Shown here: positions 10,305-20,420 of the stretch, one piece after another
How positions within the stretch are numbered: the stretch's first letter is position 1
Layout: each line of letters begins with the position of its first letter
NCBI GenBank assembly: GCA_036936605.1
Contig: JAUPFV010000001.1
Coordinates: forward strand, 346,777,081-346,841,080
Origin: Limnanthes douglasii subsp. nivea
Lineage: Eukaryota; Streptophyta; Magnoliopsida; Brassicales; Limnanthaceae
Length of the DNA: 64,000 bases
Reading direction: 5' to 3'
Made by a program: the position numbers and the translations under genes
Notes under the pieces: generated by a model
What the model saw: only the letters and a program-made list of their open reading frames with translations
Told to the model about the DNA's origin: nothing
Database searches by the model: none

Positions 10305-10757
10305 AAGGTGAAGATACCGCTTATAGTGTTTGGAACAAGTTGTAAGAATTAGAGTTGACTAAGAACCTGGAGCAAAATCTTGACGAGTTCAAGAAAATAG
10401 TAGTAACACGCCCTCAATAGATGAAAATAATATTGACAATGAGAGTCAATTAATTACTATATTAAGCTTAGTGCCACAAAAATCCTGAGATGTGAAAATA
10501 ATTATTAAGTTCGGTAGAAGAAAAACCAGCTTAATAGAAGTGACTACAAGACTAAAGTATTGAAAATTGGTAATCAATCCAGAATGAAAGAACAAGGCAA
10601 ATGATGAAACTATAACTTAATGAAAAAACAAACCTACACCTTAGGTGAGAAAGCTTAAAAATAAAAACTAGTTGGTTGTAAGTGGATTTATATATGAAAA
10701 GAAGGCATATATGGATTTGAGAAACCAATTTTGGTATCGAAGGGTTTTATATAGTGC

Positions 10758-11600
10758 GTGGGAATATATTTTAGCGAAATCTACTCACGATGTGTTAATT
10801 ACACTTTAATACGTGTGTTATTGGGTTTGGTGACTGAGTATTATATGAATTTAGAGCAGTTGCATGCTACTGAAGGAATGGAAAACATAATGTGCTTGTT
10901 GAATAGGTCAATGTATGGAATAAAAAATCACCTAAAATGTGGTACCAAAGGTCTCATGAGTTCATGATCAAAGTTGTGTTGAAGAGGAATTCTTTTGATA
11001 GTTGTGTATATTCCAAATGGTTAATTGGTGAGGTTGACATTTTATTACTGATATATGTTGATACATCATAATTGCATAAACTAACAAACATCAAATTCAA
11101 AAGTTAAAAGAATAACTTATTACTGAGTTTGAAATGAAGAATCTTGGCAAGTCTAATAAAATTTTAGGCATGCAGAATAAAAGTGACAAAGGTGGTTTAA
11201 GAATGTTTGAGTCACAAAAGAGTTACTTGAAGAGCGTTTTAAAGATAATTTATATTTAAGATTCACAATGGAATATAACAATTTAGCTCAAAATTTGAGA
11301 CTATCTGATGAGCTATCTCATATAATTGATGTGGAAAAACTCAAATGTTATAAGGGATTAATACCAGTATAGTTGGCAGCCTGATGTACTCGATGGTGTG
11401 TGTTATACTTGATCTTGCACATGATGCAATTGTAATTAGTGGACAAAAAATCCATATAATAACATTAGAATATGTGAAGTGGTACTTTGATATGTGAGGG
11501 GAACCTCATATGCTGGGTTAATGTATGAGAAGTCTCATAGTGATGAGTTTAAGCATAAATAATAAAGCCTAATGTTGATATTAAATAAGCTTTGAAAATA
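10758..11600 (+). pseudogene. Copia reverse transcriptase and RNase H remnants (Copia-1)
   Basis: YTLIRVLLGLVTEYYMNLEQLHA, then CLLNRSMYGIK, correspond to the RT finger and palm (usual form IRVLLA...D.ELEQLD.KTAFLHG, then LNKSLYGLKQ); the piece around the catalytic Asp and the AFLHG block are lost. Later come CVYSKWLIGEVDILLLIYVD (the YVDD motif now reads YVDTS), EFEMKNLGKSNKILGMQ, and RNase H pieces (DLAHDAIVISG, EYVKWYFDM). Frameshifts and stops occur throughout. Confidence 0.7.
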
Positions 11601-11700
11601 AACAAATCTATGAACCAAAATGTTGATTGTTTTAATTGATCTAATAAACTACTTAGTTAGTTGTAAAACTGTATGTTAGGTATAAGGTAAAAGTGGTTGG

Positions 11701-12240
11701 TACAAGGTATTGTCTAACTTTAGCGCCGAATATGGATGGTGGAAATTAAAGTGCGAGACATCTGAAGCTCTAAATAGTTTGGCCTAAGATCAAAAATAAA
11801 AATTAGGTTCTGAGAGGTCGAGTGAAACATAAGTATTAGCTTAATCGAGGATAAGTGTAATGTTATTACTAGAACCGATGGTGCAAGTTGATCTCCAGCT
11901 TGACTGAAAGTGCAGGAACACGTTTTCAAAGATTTCTGAGTATTATTCTATGTTCCTAGTAGGATCTTAGCCACGTGTATGGAAGATTTTTAAATGGTTG
12001 ACGAATATTTGTCGTTAATTGTGAGCATTAAGCTAGAGCGTGCATTTGAAGGAAGACAAATAATATAATAATACGAGCATTGAGAAATGATGCCATTACG
12101 CGATAAACTGTACCTTATCTCAGTGTGACAACAACCATTTTCTAATTTGGATGGACAAAATAACATTTCTTTGTTTCTAATGTGAGCTTGATGTATTGTG
12201 TACTACATCATTGAGTCTATATATATTGAAAGATAATATT
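11701..12240. other. Spacer between Copia-1 and Copia-2
   Basis: No coding, RNA or repeat feature recognised. The minus-strand frame at 11,720-11,929 shows no family similarity. Confidence 0.4.
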
Positions 12241-12783
12241 GAGGCCTTATAGCAGGTGGTATGAAAAAATGAATAGAATATTTATAGAGAAGAGCTTGTA
12301 TGGTTTTAGAGAGAAGTGTGGCAGAAGATAAAAATTAAGATATACTCTAAGATTTATAGTTTATTTTGTAATTCGATGGTGATTTGTAACAAAAGAATAG
12401 TGGTTGAGTTAGAGTATCTGATATAGTTTTCATGTAACCACCTTATATATAAAACAATGTCTCTCACCCATGAATGTAAGAGTTTTTTCACAATTTGAGC
12501 CTTGTTAAATATATGTTTTGTCATTGAGATTTATTGCTTTATGTTTTATGTTGTTTTGTTATCTTTGTGGAAGTATTGAGTTAAAATTGGAAGCTTGGTG
12601 ATTACCATTCTATCAAGTCGCGGCTGTCAATGGTCAAGATTTGGCCAGTACATATTGTGATTTTCCATAATAAGTGGTGCACTAAGCATCGAACATCTGT
12701 AAAAACAAGAAGGATAACAATCATTTTGAATATTAAGGTTAAAAATTGAAATCCCATTAGTAACCCATATAAAGTCACCAAGA

Positions 12784-13318
12784 TGAGTTTCATAAAATTT
12801 GATCTTGAAACATTCAACGAAGAGAATGATTTTAACCTCTAGAGAATTAAGATATGGGATTTCCTAGTACATAGAGTGTTGTTCGCTGAAATTGATCATA
12901 AGGTCAAAAATATGGTTGATATAAAAGTGTTGTCTAAGGCCCATAATACTCTGATCTTGATCTTAGGGGACGAGGTTCTTTGAGATGTAATTGAAGAACA
13001 AAAATGTTGGAGATATAGAATTTCCTAGAAGCCATGTACACGAGAAAATCCCTAGCAAAGAGATTGTATATCAAGAAACACATGCATATGCTAACAATTG
13101 ATAGTAGTAAGGAAATACAGAGTTACTTGAATGATTGTAATAGAATTATTCTTGGCTTGAATGCAGTTGGAGTCAAGGCAGAAAATAATGATCAAGAAAT
13201 TAGCCTCTTGTGTTTTGTAACGAAATTGTATGAGTACCTTATTGAAACCATGGGCTACGAAAAAAAGTCTTTTACGATGGCCAAGGTAAATAATACTTTG
13301 AACTCAAAATATATTTAA
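12784..13318 (+). pseudogene. Copia gag (Copia-2, first copy)
   Basis: SFIKFDLETFNEENDFNL then RIKIWDFLVHRVLFAEID match the plant Copia gag start (KFDLEKFNG.NDF.LWR.K...L). The Trp is a stop here. MYTRKSLAKRLYIKKHMHML to NTLNSKYI (13,034-13,318) is an open stretch matching LY..KSL..RLYLK...H... and the C-terminal gag helix. Gag would form the virus-like particle; several stops prevent that. Confidence 0.75.
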
Positions 13319-14815
13319 AGGAAGACAATTTTAAAGAGCGACTCTAGATGTATTGGATTGAGTATGAGGGGCATGCCTGAAAAGAGAGATTTAATCAAGA
13401 AGAGAGGAAAATCATGGTCCAAATCAATAAGATTTGTGAGTATTCGAAAGTAAAGATGGTAGTTCAAGAAGGAATGTCGAATAAGTAGCAAATATATGCA
13501 CAAAATAAAGGGTGATAGTTCTCTAAAATAAGATGTGAGAGATGCTTCCATGGTCTGAGATGACTATGAATTTACTCAAGTTGGCTTATACTTGCACGTA
13601 TAATGACAAAATTGTGTTGGATTCAAGAGCTTCATTCCACATAAATTCCAACAAACATTGGTAAACCTGAGATTGTTTGATGGTGGTAGGGTCATCCTTA
13701 GGAATGTTAAACATTCTACTTTAAAAGGAATAAAAGAACGCTCAACTAAATTTTTCTGCAAGACTTAAAAGAGTGTTAAAATATGTGAGCTATATGCCAG
13801 AAGTTAAACATAACCTTTTTTGATTTGGCATGTTAGATGAGGAAAGGTTTACCTATAAGACTAGATATGGTAGACTTATGGTCGTGTCAGACTCATTAGT
13901 TGATATGAAAGCATATATGACTAATAGTGTGTTAGTTATTGATATCAAGAATCATATGCATATGCTAACAATGGATAGTAGTAAGGAAATCCAAATATAC
14001 TTGAATTATTATAATATAATAATTCTTGGCTTGAATGCAGTTGGAGTCAAGGTAGAAAATAACCATAAAAAATTAGCCTATTGAGTTTTATGACAAAACT
14101 GTATGAGCACTTTGTTGAAACCATTGGCTAGAAAAAGAGTCTCTTACAATGGCCAACGTAAAGAGTGATTTGAACTCAAAATATCTTACAAGGAAGACAG
14201 TTTTAAGAGTACCTGTAGAGGTATTGGATTGAGTGTGGGGAACATGCTTGAAAGAAGAGATTTGATTAAAAAAAAGGAAACTCCTGGTCCAAATCAAGAA
14301 GTTGTGTGAGTGTTTAAAAGTAAAATGATGGGTTTTCAAGAAAAAATATCAAATAAGTAGCAAATAAACGCACAAAATAAAATGTGATAGTTCTTTAAAA
14401 TAAGATGCGAGAGATGTTGTCATGGTCTTCGATGACTGTGAATTTACTGAAGCTGACTTATACTTGCATTTACAATGAAAAGTGTGTGTTGGATTTAAGA
14501 GCTTTGTTCCAAATGAATTCCAACAAACATTGGTAAACCTGAGATTGTTTGATGGTGGTAGAGTCATCCTCAGGAATATTAAACTTTATGCTTTAAAGAG
14601 AATAAATAATATTTAACTCAATATGTTTAAAAGACTTAAGAGAATGTTAAAATATATGAGGTATGTGGCAGAAGTTAAACATAACCTTTTTTTTATTGGC
14701 ATGTTAGATGAGGAAGGGTCTACCTAAAATGGTAAATACAACAGACTTATGGTCTTGCAAGACTTACTAATTGTTATGAAAGCCTATATGACTAATGGTG
14801 TGTTAGTTACTGAAG
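13069..14815 (+). repeat. 874-bp tandem duplication inside Copia-2 gag-protease
   Basis: The block beginning TATCAAGAA..CATATGCATATGC (13,069) recurs at 13,943, and the end block TTGGCATGTTAGATGAGGAA (13,825) recurs near 14,697. The period is therefore about 871-874 bp and the copies abut. Each copy spans late gag, a CCHC remnant, the protease-like DSRASFHINSNK block and a MKAYMTN block. The copies differ by many substitutions and indels, so the duplication is old. Confidence 0.85.
13560..13960 (+). pseudogene. Copia protease region (Copia-2)
   Basis: YTCTYNDKIVLDSRASFHINSNKHW corresponds to the Copia aspartic protease signature (WVLDSGC..H). The Gly of DSG is Arg here, so the active site is lost. 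The reading continues to LFDGGRVILRNVKHSTLKG and then, in another frame, MLDEERFTYKTRYGRLMV. A second degraded copy follows at about 14,430-14,815. Confidence 0.6.
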
Positions 14816-15500
14816 GGTCTATAATAGCTGGGGGTATGTCTATTTAAAGAGATATTCAACCGCTATTGCATCATATGTTATGGCATATGAGTGAGAAAGG
14901 CCTTATTAAGCTTAGGAAAAAAAGATTGTTGGATGGTTACACGGTTCATAAAATTTGAGCTTTTGTGAAAGTTATGTATTAGGTAAAAGCAGAAGGGTTA
15001 ACTTCCTCATTGTCGATCATGAAACCAGTGATGTCCCTGAATAGATCCATGAGATCTTTGGGGACTTGTAAGGTAATGTATCATTGGTGGTACAAGGTAC
15101 TTCATGTCTTTGATTCATGACTACTCATAGAAAAGTATGGGCTATACTTTTGATGTTTTTATGAACTGGAAGAGCCTGGTGGAGAATTAGACTAGGAAGA
15201 CAATGAAAAAGTTAAGAACTTAGAATGGTTTAGAATATGTGAATGAGACATTCACTAGCTATTTTTCTGAATTTGATATTTTTACACACTAAATAGTGAG
15301 ATGAACTCCTAAACAAAATGGGTTTGATAAAAAAAATGAATTGAAGTTTGTTGGAAAGAGTTAGGTGTATGTTTCTATTAGCTAGAACGGGTTGAAGATT
15401 ATGGGGAGAAGTTGTATCAACAACTACGTATATCATCAAGTAAATTCCATTTATGACATTGAGGTTTAAATATTCATAAAAGGTATATAGTTCAAAGAAA
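14816..15500 (+). pseudogene. Copia integrase remnants (Copia-2)
   Basis: LLHHMLWHMSEKGLIKLRKKRLL matches the H..LGHMS..GL..L..RGLL zinc-binding start of Copia integrase. Later pieces in shifting frames match the catalytic core (MYHWWYKVL, KVWAILLMF, KKLRT, NGLEYVNE, LLERVRCMF). Many stops are present. Confidence 0.6.
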
Positions 15501-15504
15501 TATG

Positions 15505-15983
15505 TGTCGGGACATATGTGAGTGTTTCAATATGTTGTCTGGTGTGGATAATAATCGCCTGAGGGTAGGCTGGTAATTTCAGTTGGTGTTTTATGGTGGT
15601 GTGTGGGTGTTTTAAGTGTTTAGAGAGTAGAGAGATAATTAAGCACCTTGGTAGCAGTTAATTTTCATTACCCATAGTTAATGCAGGTGGTTGGGTATTT
15701 ATAGTGTGATGTTTGGGCCCTTATGGGCTTTCGGGTCATGTTTAATGGACCCGGGTCATGTTCAAAGACCCATGAGTTCTAAGTAGGAGAGCAAGCTGCT
15801 TAGTCAAGAAGTGTTTAGGTTTTTTAGTACTTTTGTCATAGTTCGAACAGTCCTATGGTCATTGTGTTCGAAGTGATCTGTCCGGTCTATGTGATTTGTC
15901 CGATCTGTCCGGTCCGGAGGCCTTGGACTGATTTGTCCCTGTCCGGGGAGCATGCTGAATTCAGACTCATCACTGTCTACGCA
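15505..15983 (+). mobile_element. Solo LTR nested in Copia-2
   Basis: A 479-bp block begins TGTCGGGAC and ends TACGCA. It is flanked by the short direct repeat TATG(T) (15,501 and 15,984) and interrupts the Copia-2 polyprotein: the reading resumes right after it with VLVLEYLKRVKG and INQDVVFNKDVMSL, the expected next Copia block. A TATTTATA box lies near 15,698. The block also holds GGGTCATG and CCGGTC repeats. No coding sequence is inside. Confidence 0.6.
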
Positions 15984-17265
15984 TATGTAAAGCAAGATAA
16001 GCTTTAGTAGAGATCATTAAAGTGCTTGTACTCGAATATCTGAAAAGAGTAAAAGGGTAGTGCATAGAACCTGGGCGTCAAGAGGCTTTGATTAACCAAG
16101 ATGTGGTTTTCAATAAGGATGTCATGTCATTAATGAAAAATATGGAGACAAAATCTAATACTGCTGAAATAGATATTGAAGTTGATGATGAGTTTGAACA
16201 AAAGAGTGAAGCCGAATATGTTTATATGGAATATGATTTTAGACTTTGTATAACTTTGGCTCATGCAGATGAAGTTCACCCATTAAATGAAACTAAATAT
16301 GATCGAGAGTTTCATGTTGCAGAATATTTGGATGATCAGAATGGAGAGCAATATGATCTTTACATGTATCAGTTAGTGAGAGATAGAGCACGAAGACCTA
16401 CCAGACCTCCATAGAGATATGGTTTTGGTGATGTTATAGATTATGATTTATCGATTGAAATGAAGGAAGATGTTATTGAACTCTGAGAGCTATCCTGATT
16501 CTATAAAGAGAAATGTTAAGGAGAAATGGCTTATGGCCACGATGGCAGAACTAAAATCTCTCAAGAAGATGGGGACCTTGATTATTGTGAAACAACCAAA
16601 ATGTTAGAAGATTGTAAGAGAGTAAATGGATATTCAAAATAAAACAATGTCTTCTTGGAGTTGATTCATCCAATACAAAGTTAGGCTGGTGGCTAAAGAA
16701 TTCACGAAAAATGAGGGTGTTGATATTAAGAAAAAAATTCACCGGTTGTGAAAACCTCTATAAGGGTTCGTTGATAATTCTTGCTAGATTTGATCTTGAG
16801 TTTGATCAAATGGATGTTAGTACTTCATCCATACTTGGAGAATTGTAAGATAAAATATAAATATTTCAGCCAAAATGTTTGAAGAATGGAATAAATGGGA
16901 TGTGTGTTTGTTGAAGAGACCGTATATGGGCTGAAACAATCACTCATACATCTGAAATATAATATTTAATTATTTTATAACGTTCATCAAGTGTGTAATA
17001 AAATTGTATAAAAAATGTGTTTATTATAACGGGAAAATAAGCATGGACAAACAAATCATGTTGTTATTGTATGTGGGTGATATCCTAATAGTTGGAAAGG
17101 ATACGAGGATAACTCAAAAAGCGATAACTCATCTGAATTTAGAGTTTGAGATACGAAGAATATCGAAGAGGCTATGAGGATTAGTGGTATTGAGATCAAG
17201 AAGAACATGTTGAGAGAAAATTTATTCTTATCTCAACAAGGATATATATTCAAGCCGACGGATGC
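15984..17265 (+). pseudogene. Copia integrase tail and reverse transcriptase (Copia-2)
   Basis: LEYLKRVKG..CIEPGRQEALINQDVVFN is the conserved linker between integrase and RT. The open stretch 16,088-16,414 carries an acidic linker and RDRARRPTRPP. RT pieces follow (ALEKNGTW-like at 16,550, FDLEFDQMDVSTS with a lost AFLHG, VEETVYGLKQSL, LLYVGDILIVG). The YVDD motif reads YVGD, so the catalytic Asp is gone. Last recognised block: RISGIEIKKNMLRENLFLSQQGYI. Confidence 0.7.
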
Positions 17266-17704
17266 TCACTAGATAATCGTCGTAGTCGATGGATGCTCAC
17301 TAGATATTTTCTTAATAATAGAGATCTTGATAATCGGCATAGTCGAAAGACGCTCACCAGATATTTTAAAATCGACAAATTATATGAAATAAAATCGTAA
17401 TAGTAAAAAAATTTGCACCAGACGTTTTGAACTCGAAAGCCTATATGAAAAAAAAGTCGAATGACCAATCACTAATCAAAACCTTCCAATACATGAAATT
17501 TGTTTTAGCATTTTGTATATAACTATCAGTTTGGTTTTGAACCACTCATAGTACTAAATTTAAACAATTGGTAAACTCAACGAGATGCCAAATTATCAAA
17601 CTCAACAGGAAAAAATGATGAGTTTAAAAATAATCGACTAAAAATATAACCAATAATTCACATGTTTCTCAAGAAATAAATCGATGAATCATCACATCTG
17701 TACT
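17266..17704. other. Short repeats and 3' flank of BBE-like gene 1
   Basis: Four loose copies of a GATGCTCACTAGATA..CGTAGTCGA unit lie at 17,258-17,370. The rest is AT-rich, and the 3' untranslated region of the minus-strand BBE-like gene should lie here. Confidence 0.4.
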
Positions 17705-19309
17705 CTACCAATAATTCACAAGTTTCTTACTCACGGGTAGCACAGGAATGCTTTGTTCATATCTGAAAAAATTCTCCGGATCAACCTCAGTTTTTATATT
17801 TACTAATCTGTCGAAGTTTCCTTTAAAATACTTAACCCCATAAGCTCTTCCTTCCCAATAACTCATTTCCGCATTATGATTTATACCCAAATCAAGATCT
17901 CTAAAGTTCAAATATGCTTCCCTTGGATTCTTCGACACAAAAGGCGTCATGTACGAATGTAACCTCCTCACTAACTCTATGTTCCGGTTCGCGATTTCAC
18001 TCCCTTCCTCCTCCCACATTGCTAAGTACTGAATTTTCCACAAGTTTCCAGCTCTATGCGGATAAGGAGTGTCACCACTCGATATCTCGGCCATTTTCCC
18101 ACCGTGCGGATCAAATGACATATACGGAACTCGAAGTCTAATCATTTTCTCGAAAATAAAGTTCAAACCCTTTTTAGAAATCGGTCTCTTAACGTAATCC
18201 GATTTAATCTTAACCGAATTCAACGACTGTGACCTCCGATCTAATAACACTTTGTCTGGTGTTTCAATAGGGATTTCAGCCCAATAGAGAAGCGATTTGA
18301 TCCAAGTTGTCTCGATAATGTCCGAACGAGCCAAACGCAGTTCGGGAAATCTCTCGTTCGTTATAGAAAGTAAATTTTTCGAACTTCCAAGGAAAAATCC
18401 AATAAACGTAGCTCTAACCGTGTCGTGCACGACATCTAGGTTCAGTCGGATAAATAGCTCACTAGGCAGCTTGTGAACAACATTTTGCCAAGCGTACGCA
18501 ATCTCTGTCGCGTTCTCACTCGAACTCTTTTCGACACGAAAAACGCTAACAACGTTCGGGACTCGAACGAGTTTGATCTTAAACGAGATTATAACACCAA
18601 AACTAGCTCCACCACCACCTCTTATAGCCCAAAACAAGTCTTCACCCATCGATGCTCTATCCAGAACAATCCCATTAACATCGACTAACTTTGCATCCAC
18701 TATATTATCAATCGTAAGACCATACTTCCTCATCAAGTTTCCAAATCCTCCCCCACTAAAATGCCCACCAACACCGACCGTCGGGCAAACACCAGCCGGA
18801 AACCCATGGTTTTTACTCTTCTCTTGTATCTTATAATAAAGCTCGCCTAGAGTCGCTCCGGCTTCAACCCAAGCTGTTTCGGTTTTGATGTCAGTATCGA
18901 TCGAACTAAGTTTAAACATGTCTAGTATAAAGAAAGGAACGTTAGACACATATGATAAGCCCTCGTAGTCATGGCCACCACTCCGTATTACCAATCGGAG
19001 ATTTTTGTTGGCCTTGGCGCAGAGGACGGTCGCTTGGACGTGAGATTCGTGTGTTGCGGTAACGATGAATAGAGGTTTCGGGGTTGTTGATGTGTTGAAC
19101 CGGAGGTTTTTTATGTTTGAGTGAAGAACACTTGAATATGTGATGTTTTGTGGTGCGAGGATGAAAGTGGAAATTGGATGAGTTGGTAGTGAATTGGTTA
19201 ACAAACATTTTATGATCAGTGATGAAGTTGGATGTGAAGTTGATATGTGGATAAAATTTGACAAGAGAAGCAGAAGTACAAGAAGCAAACTAGTGTTTGA
19301 TTCTTTCAT
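17705..19309 (-). CDS. BBE-like FAD-linked oxidase, gene 1
   Basis: An intronless 534-codon gene. I start it at the ATG at 19,309 because the signal peptide (MKES...LLLVLLLLL...) begins there and FAD residues then take the same numbers as in gene 2. An in-frame ATG 20 codons upstream (19,369) would put polar residues before the signal peptide. FAD-binding (PCMH-type) domain: His113 in RSGGHDYEG and Cys175 in GVCPTVGVGGH are the two covalent FAD links. Val178 in CPTV is the oxygen-permissive gatekeeper known from the family, so I predict an oxidase. Lys425 and Gln427 (LWKIQY) line the substrate site in typical plant members. The Tyr of the NYRDLDLG block, the catalytic base in cannabinoid synthases, is Phe469 here. 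A BBE C-terminal domain ends in FFRYEQSIP. Length is normal. Substrate unknown; secreted or vacuolar. Confidence 0.95.
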   Translation of the reverse strand: MKESNTSLLLVLLLLLSNFIHISTSHPTSSLIIKCLLTNSLPTHPISTFILAPQNITYSSVLHSNIKNLRFNTSTTPKPLFIVTATHESHVQATVLCAKANKNLRLVIRSGGHDYEGLSYVSNVPFFILDMFKLSSIDTDIKTETAWVEAGATLGELYYKIQEKSKNHGFPAGVCPTVGVGGHFSGGGFGNLMRKYGLTIDNIVDAKLVDVNGIVLDRASMGEDLFWAIRGGGGASFGVIISFKIKLVRVPNVVSVFRVEKSSSENATEIAYAWQNVVHKLPSELFIRLNLDVVHDTVRATFIGFFLGSSKNLLSITNERFPELRLARSDIIETTWIKSLLYWAEIPIETPDKVLLDRRSQSLNSVKIKSDYVKRPISKKGLNFIFEKMIRLRVPYMSFDPHGGKMAEISSGDTPYPHRAGNLWKIQYLAMWEEEGSEIANRNIELVRRLHSYMTPFVSKNPREAYLNFRDLDLGINHNAEMSYWEGRAYGVKYFKGNFDRLVNIKTEVDPENFFRYEQSIPVLPVSKKLVNYW

Positions 19310-20080
19310 TATTTTTATGTTTTGTGTTTTGTTTGGAGTGAGTGAACAAATTATTGTTGGACTGAACAAATGTATTGTTCAATCTCTCTATATGATTTCA
19401 AACTAGATAGTGTCCAGAAAATAGAACTATCAAGAAATTTAATCAGAAAATCGGCAATGGAAACCAAATTAGGACAATAGTACCTAATTAATTTGGTAGG
19501 AAGTGACAAAAGGTGGGAGATGACATTTGTAGGACCTATATGTACCATATAGTAATTTCAATATCTCAAATTAACCTGGATAGTCTTAGGTCTACATACA
19601 TAGTTGTTGATTATACATAATAGTTTAGGTCCAGATACATAATTGTTGAAAATGTATATTATAATCATAAATTAAATTGATTTATACAACGATCATTCTA
19701 AAAGGAAAGTACTTCAACTGATGTATAATCAGTAAGAGGAAATTACTAAAATAACATGTATTTTTAGAAGGAAAGAGCACTTAATATGAATTTTAAAAAT
19801 ATTCCAATTTTTTGAATTAATCTATATGATTACGTTAAGAAAAAAATTATTTTTAATAAAAATATAAAACAAAGAATTAATTTTCATAAACGTAACTCTT
19901 ATTGAATATCAAATTGTGTTATATAAAATATGGCCTAAGTTATTAGGGCTGGATTTGGTTTGTCTTTTACTAAAATAGAGTTTCGAGAGGTTTTCATTAA
20001 AGATGGGCGTCAAGATTAATATACTGACTCCCGCATTAAGTTCGAAGCTTTTTCGAGCATATGAAGTTTGAATATGGTTA
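19310..20080. other. Promoter side of BBE-like gene 1 and AT-rich spacer
   Basis: The minus-strand promoter of gene 1 should lie in the first few hundred bases. A weak TATA-like CATATAGAG (minus) sits near 19,385-19,393, about 80 bp upstream of the chosen ATG. The remainder is AT-rich and without coding signal. Confidence 0.35.
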
Positions 20081-20420
20081 TTTCGATAACGATTTGGTTA
20101 AATTAGGTTCCAATTTTTGTTAACCATTCCCTCCCAAATGTAGAGAATCTTTTTAATTTAATTGTCAAAGACGGTTTTATCTTTTGACCAAGAATTTTTA
20201 TTTTTGTCTTGTAGTGGAATGTGGGTATGGTTAACCAAATGTATAAGAACACAAAATTACTCCTCCAAACAATTCTATTATACTCAACACTGAACAAAAC
20301 TTTAAAAAACTCCCAAAAATTCAAAAACTCCAAAAATTTCAAAAACTCTCAAACTCACAAATAAACTCTTGAACCTCCAAAAATCAATAATTTTTTTTGT
20401 AAATTCAAAATAATCGAAGG

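Larger units (their letters stand above)
9841..11700 (+). mobile_element. Copia-1: internally deleted Ty1/copia element
   Basis: A short 5' LTR (about 9,841-10,037), a primer binding site, a gag start, and then reverse transcriptase/RNase H remnants fill only 1.8 kb, so protease and integrase are deleted. A partial 3' LTR is visible near 11,622-11,695: TAATTGATC...TTAGTTAGTTGTAAAA matches 9,847-9,880. Confidence 0.65.
12240..17265 (+). mobile_element. Copia-2: decayed Ty1/copia element with nested solo LTR
   Basis: It contains a probable LTR and leader with TATATATAAAA-like sequence near 12,450, then gag (12,784 on), a duplicated gag/protease block, integrase pieces, a nested solo LTR, and reverse transcriptase pieces up to about 17,265. 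All frames are broken. It directly precedes the 3' end of the minus-strand BBE-like gene 1. Confidence 0.7.

Noticed and set aside
15804..15995. Minus-strand 63-codon ORF in the solo LTR
   Set aside because: Its apparent DRTDR repeats come from CCGGTC/TGTCCG repeats in the LTR, not from a protein.
19309..19369. Upstream in-frame ATG of BBE-like gene 1
   Set aside because: It would place 20 polar residues before the signal peptide and shift FAD-residue numbering away from gene 2.
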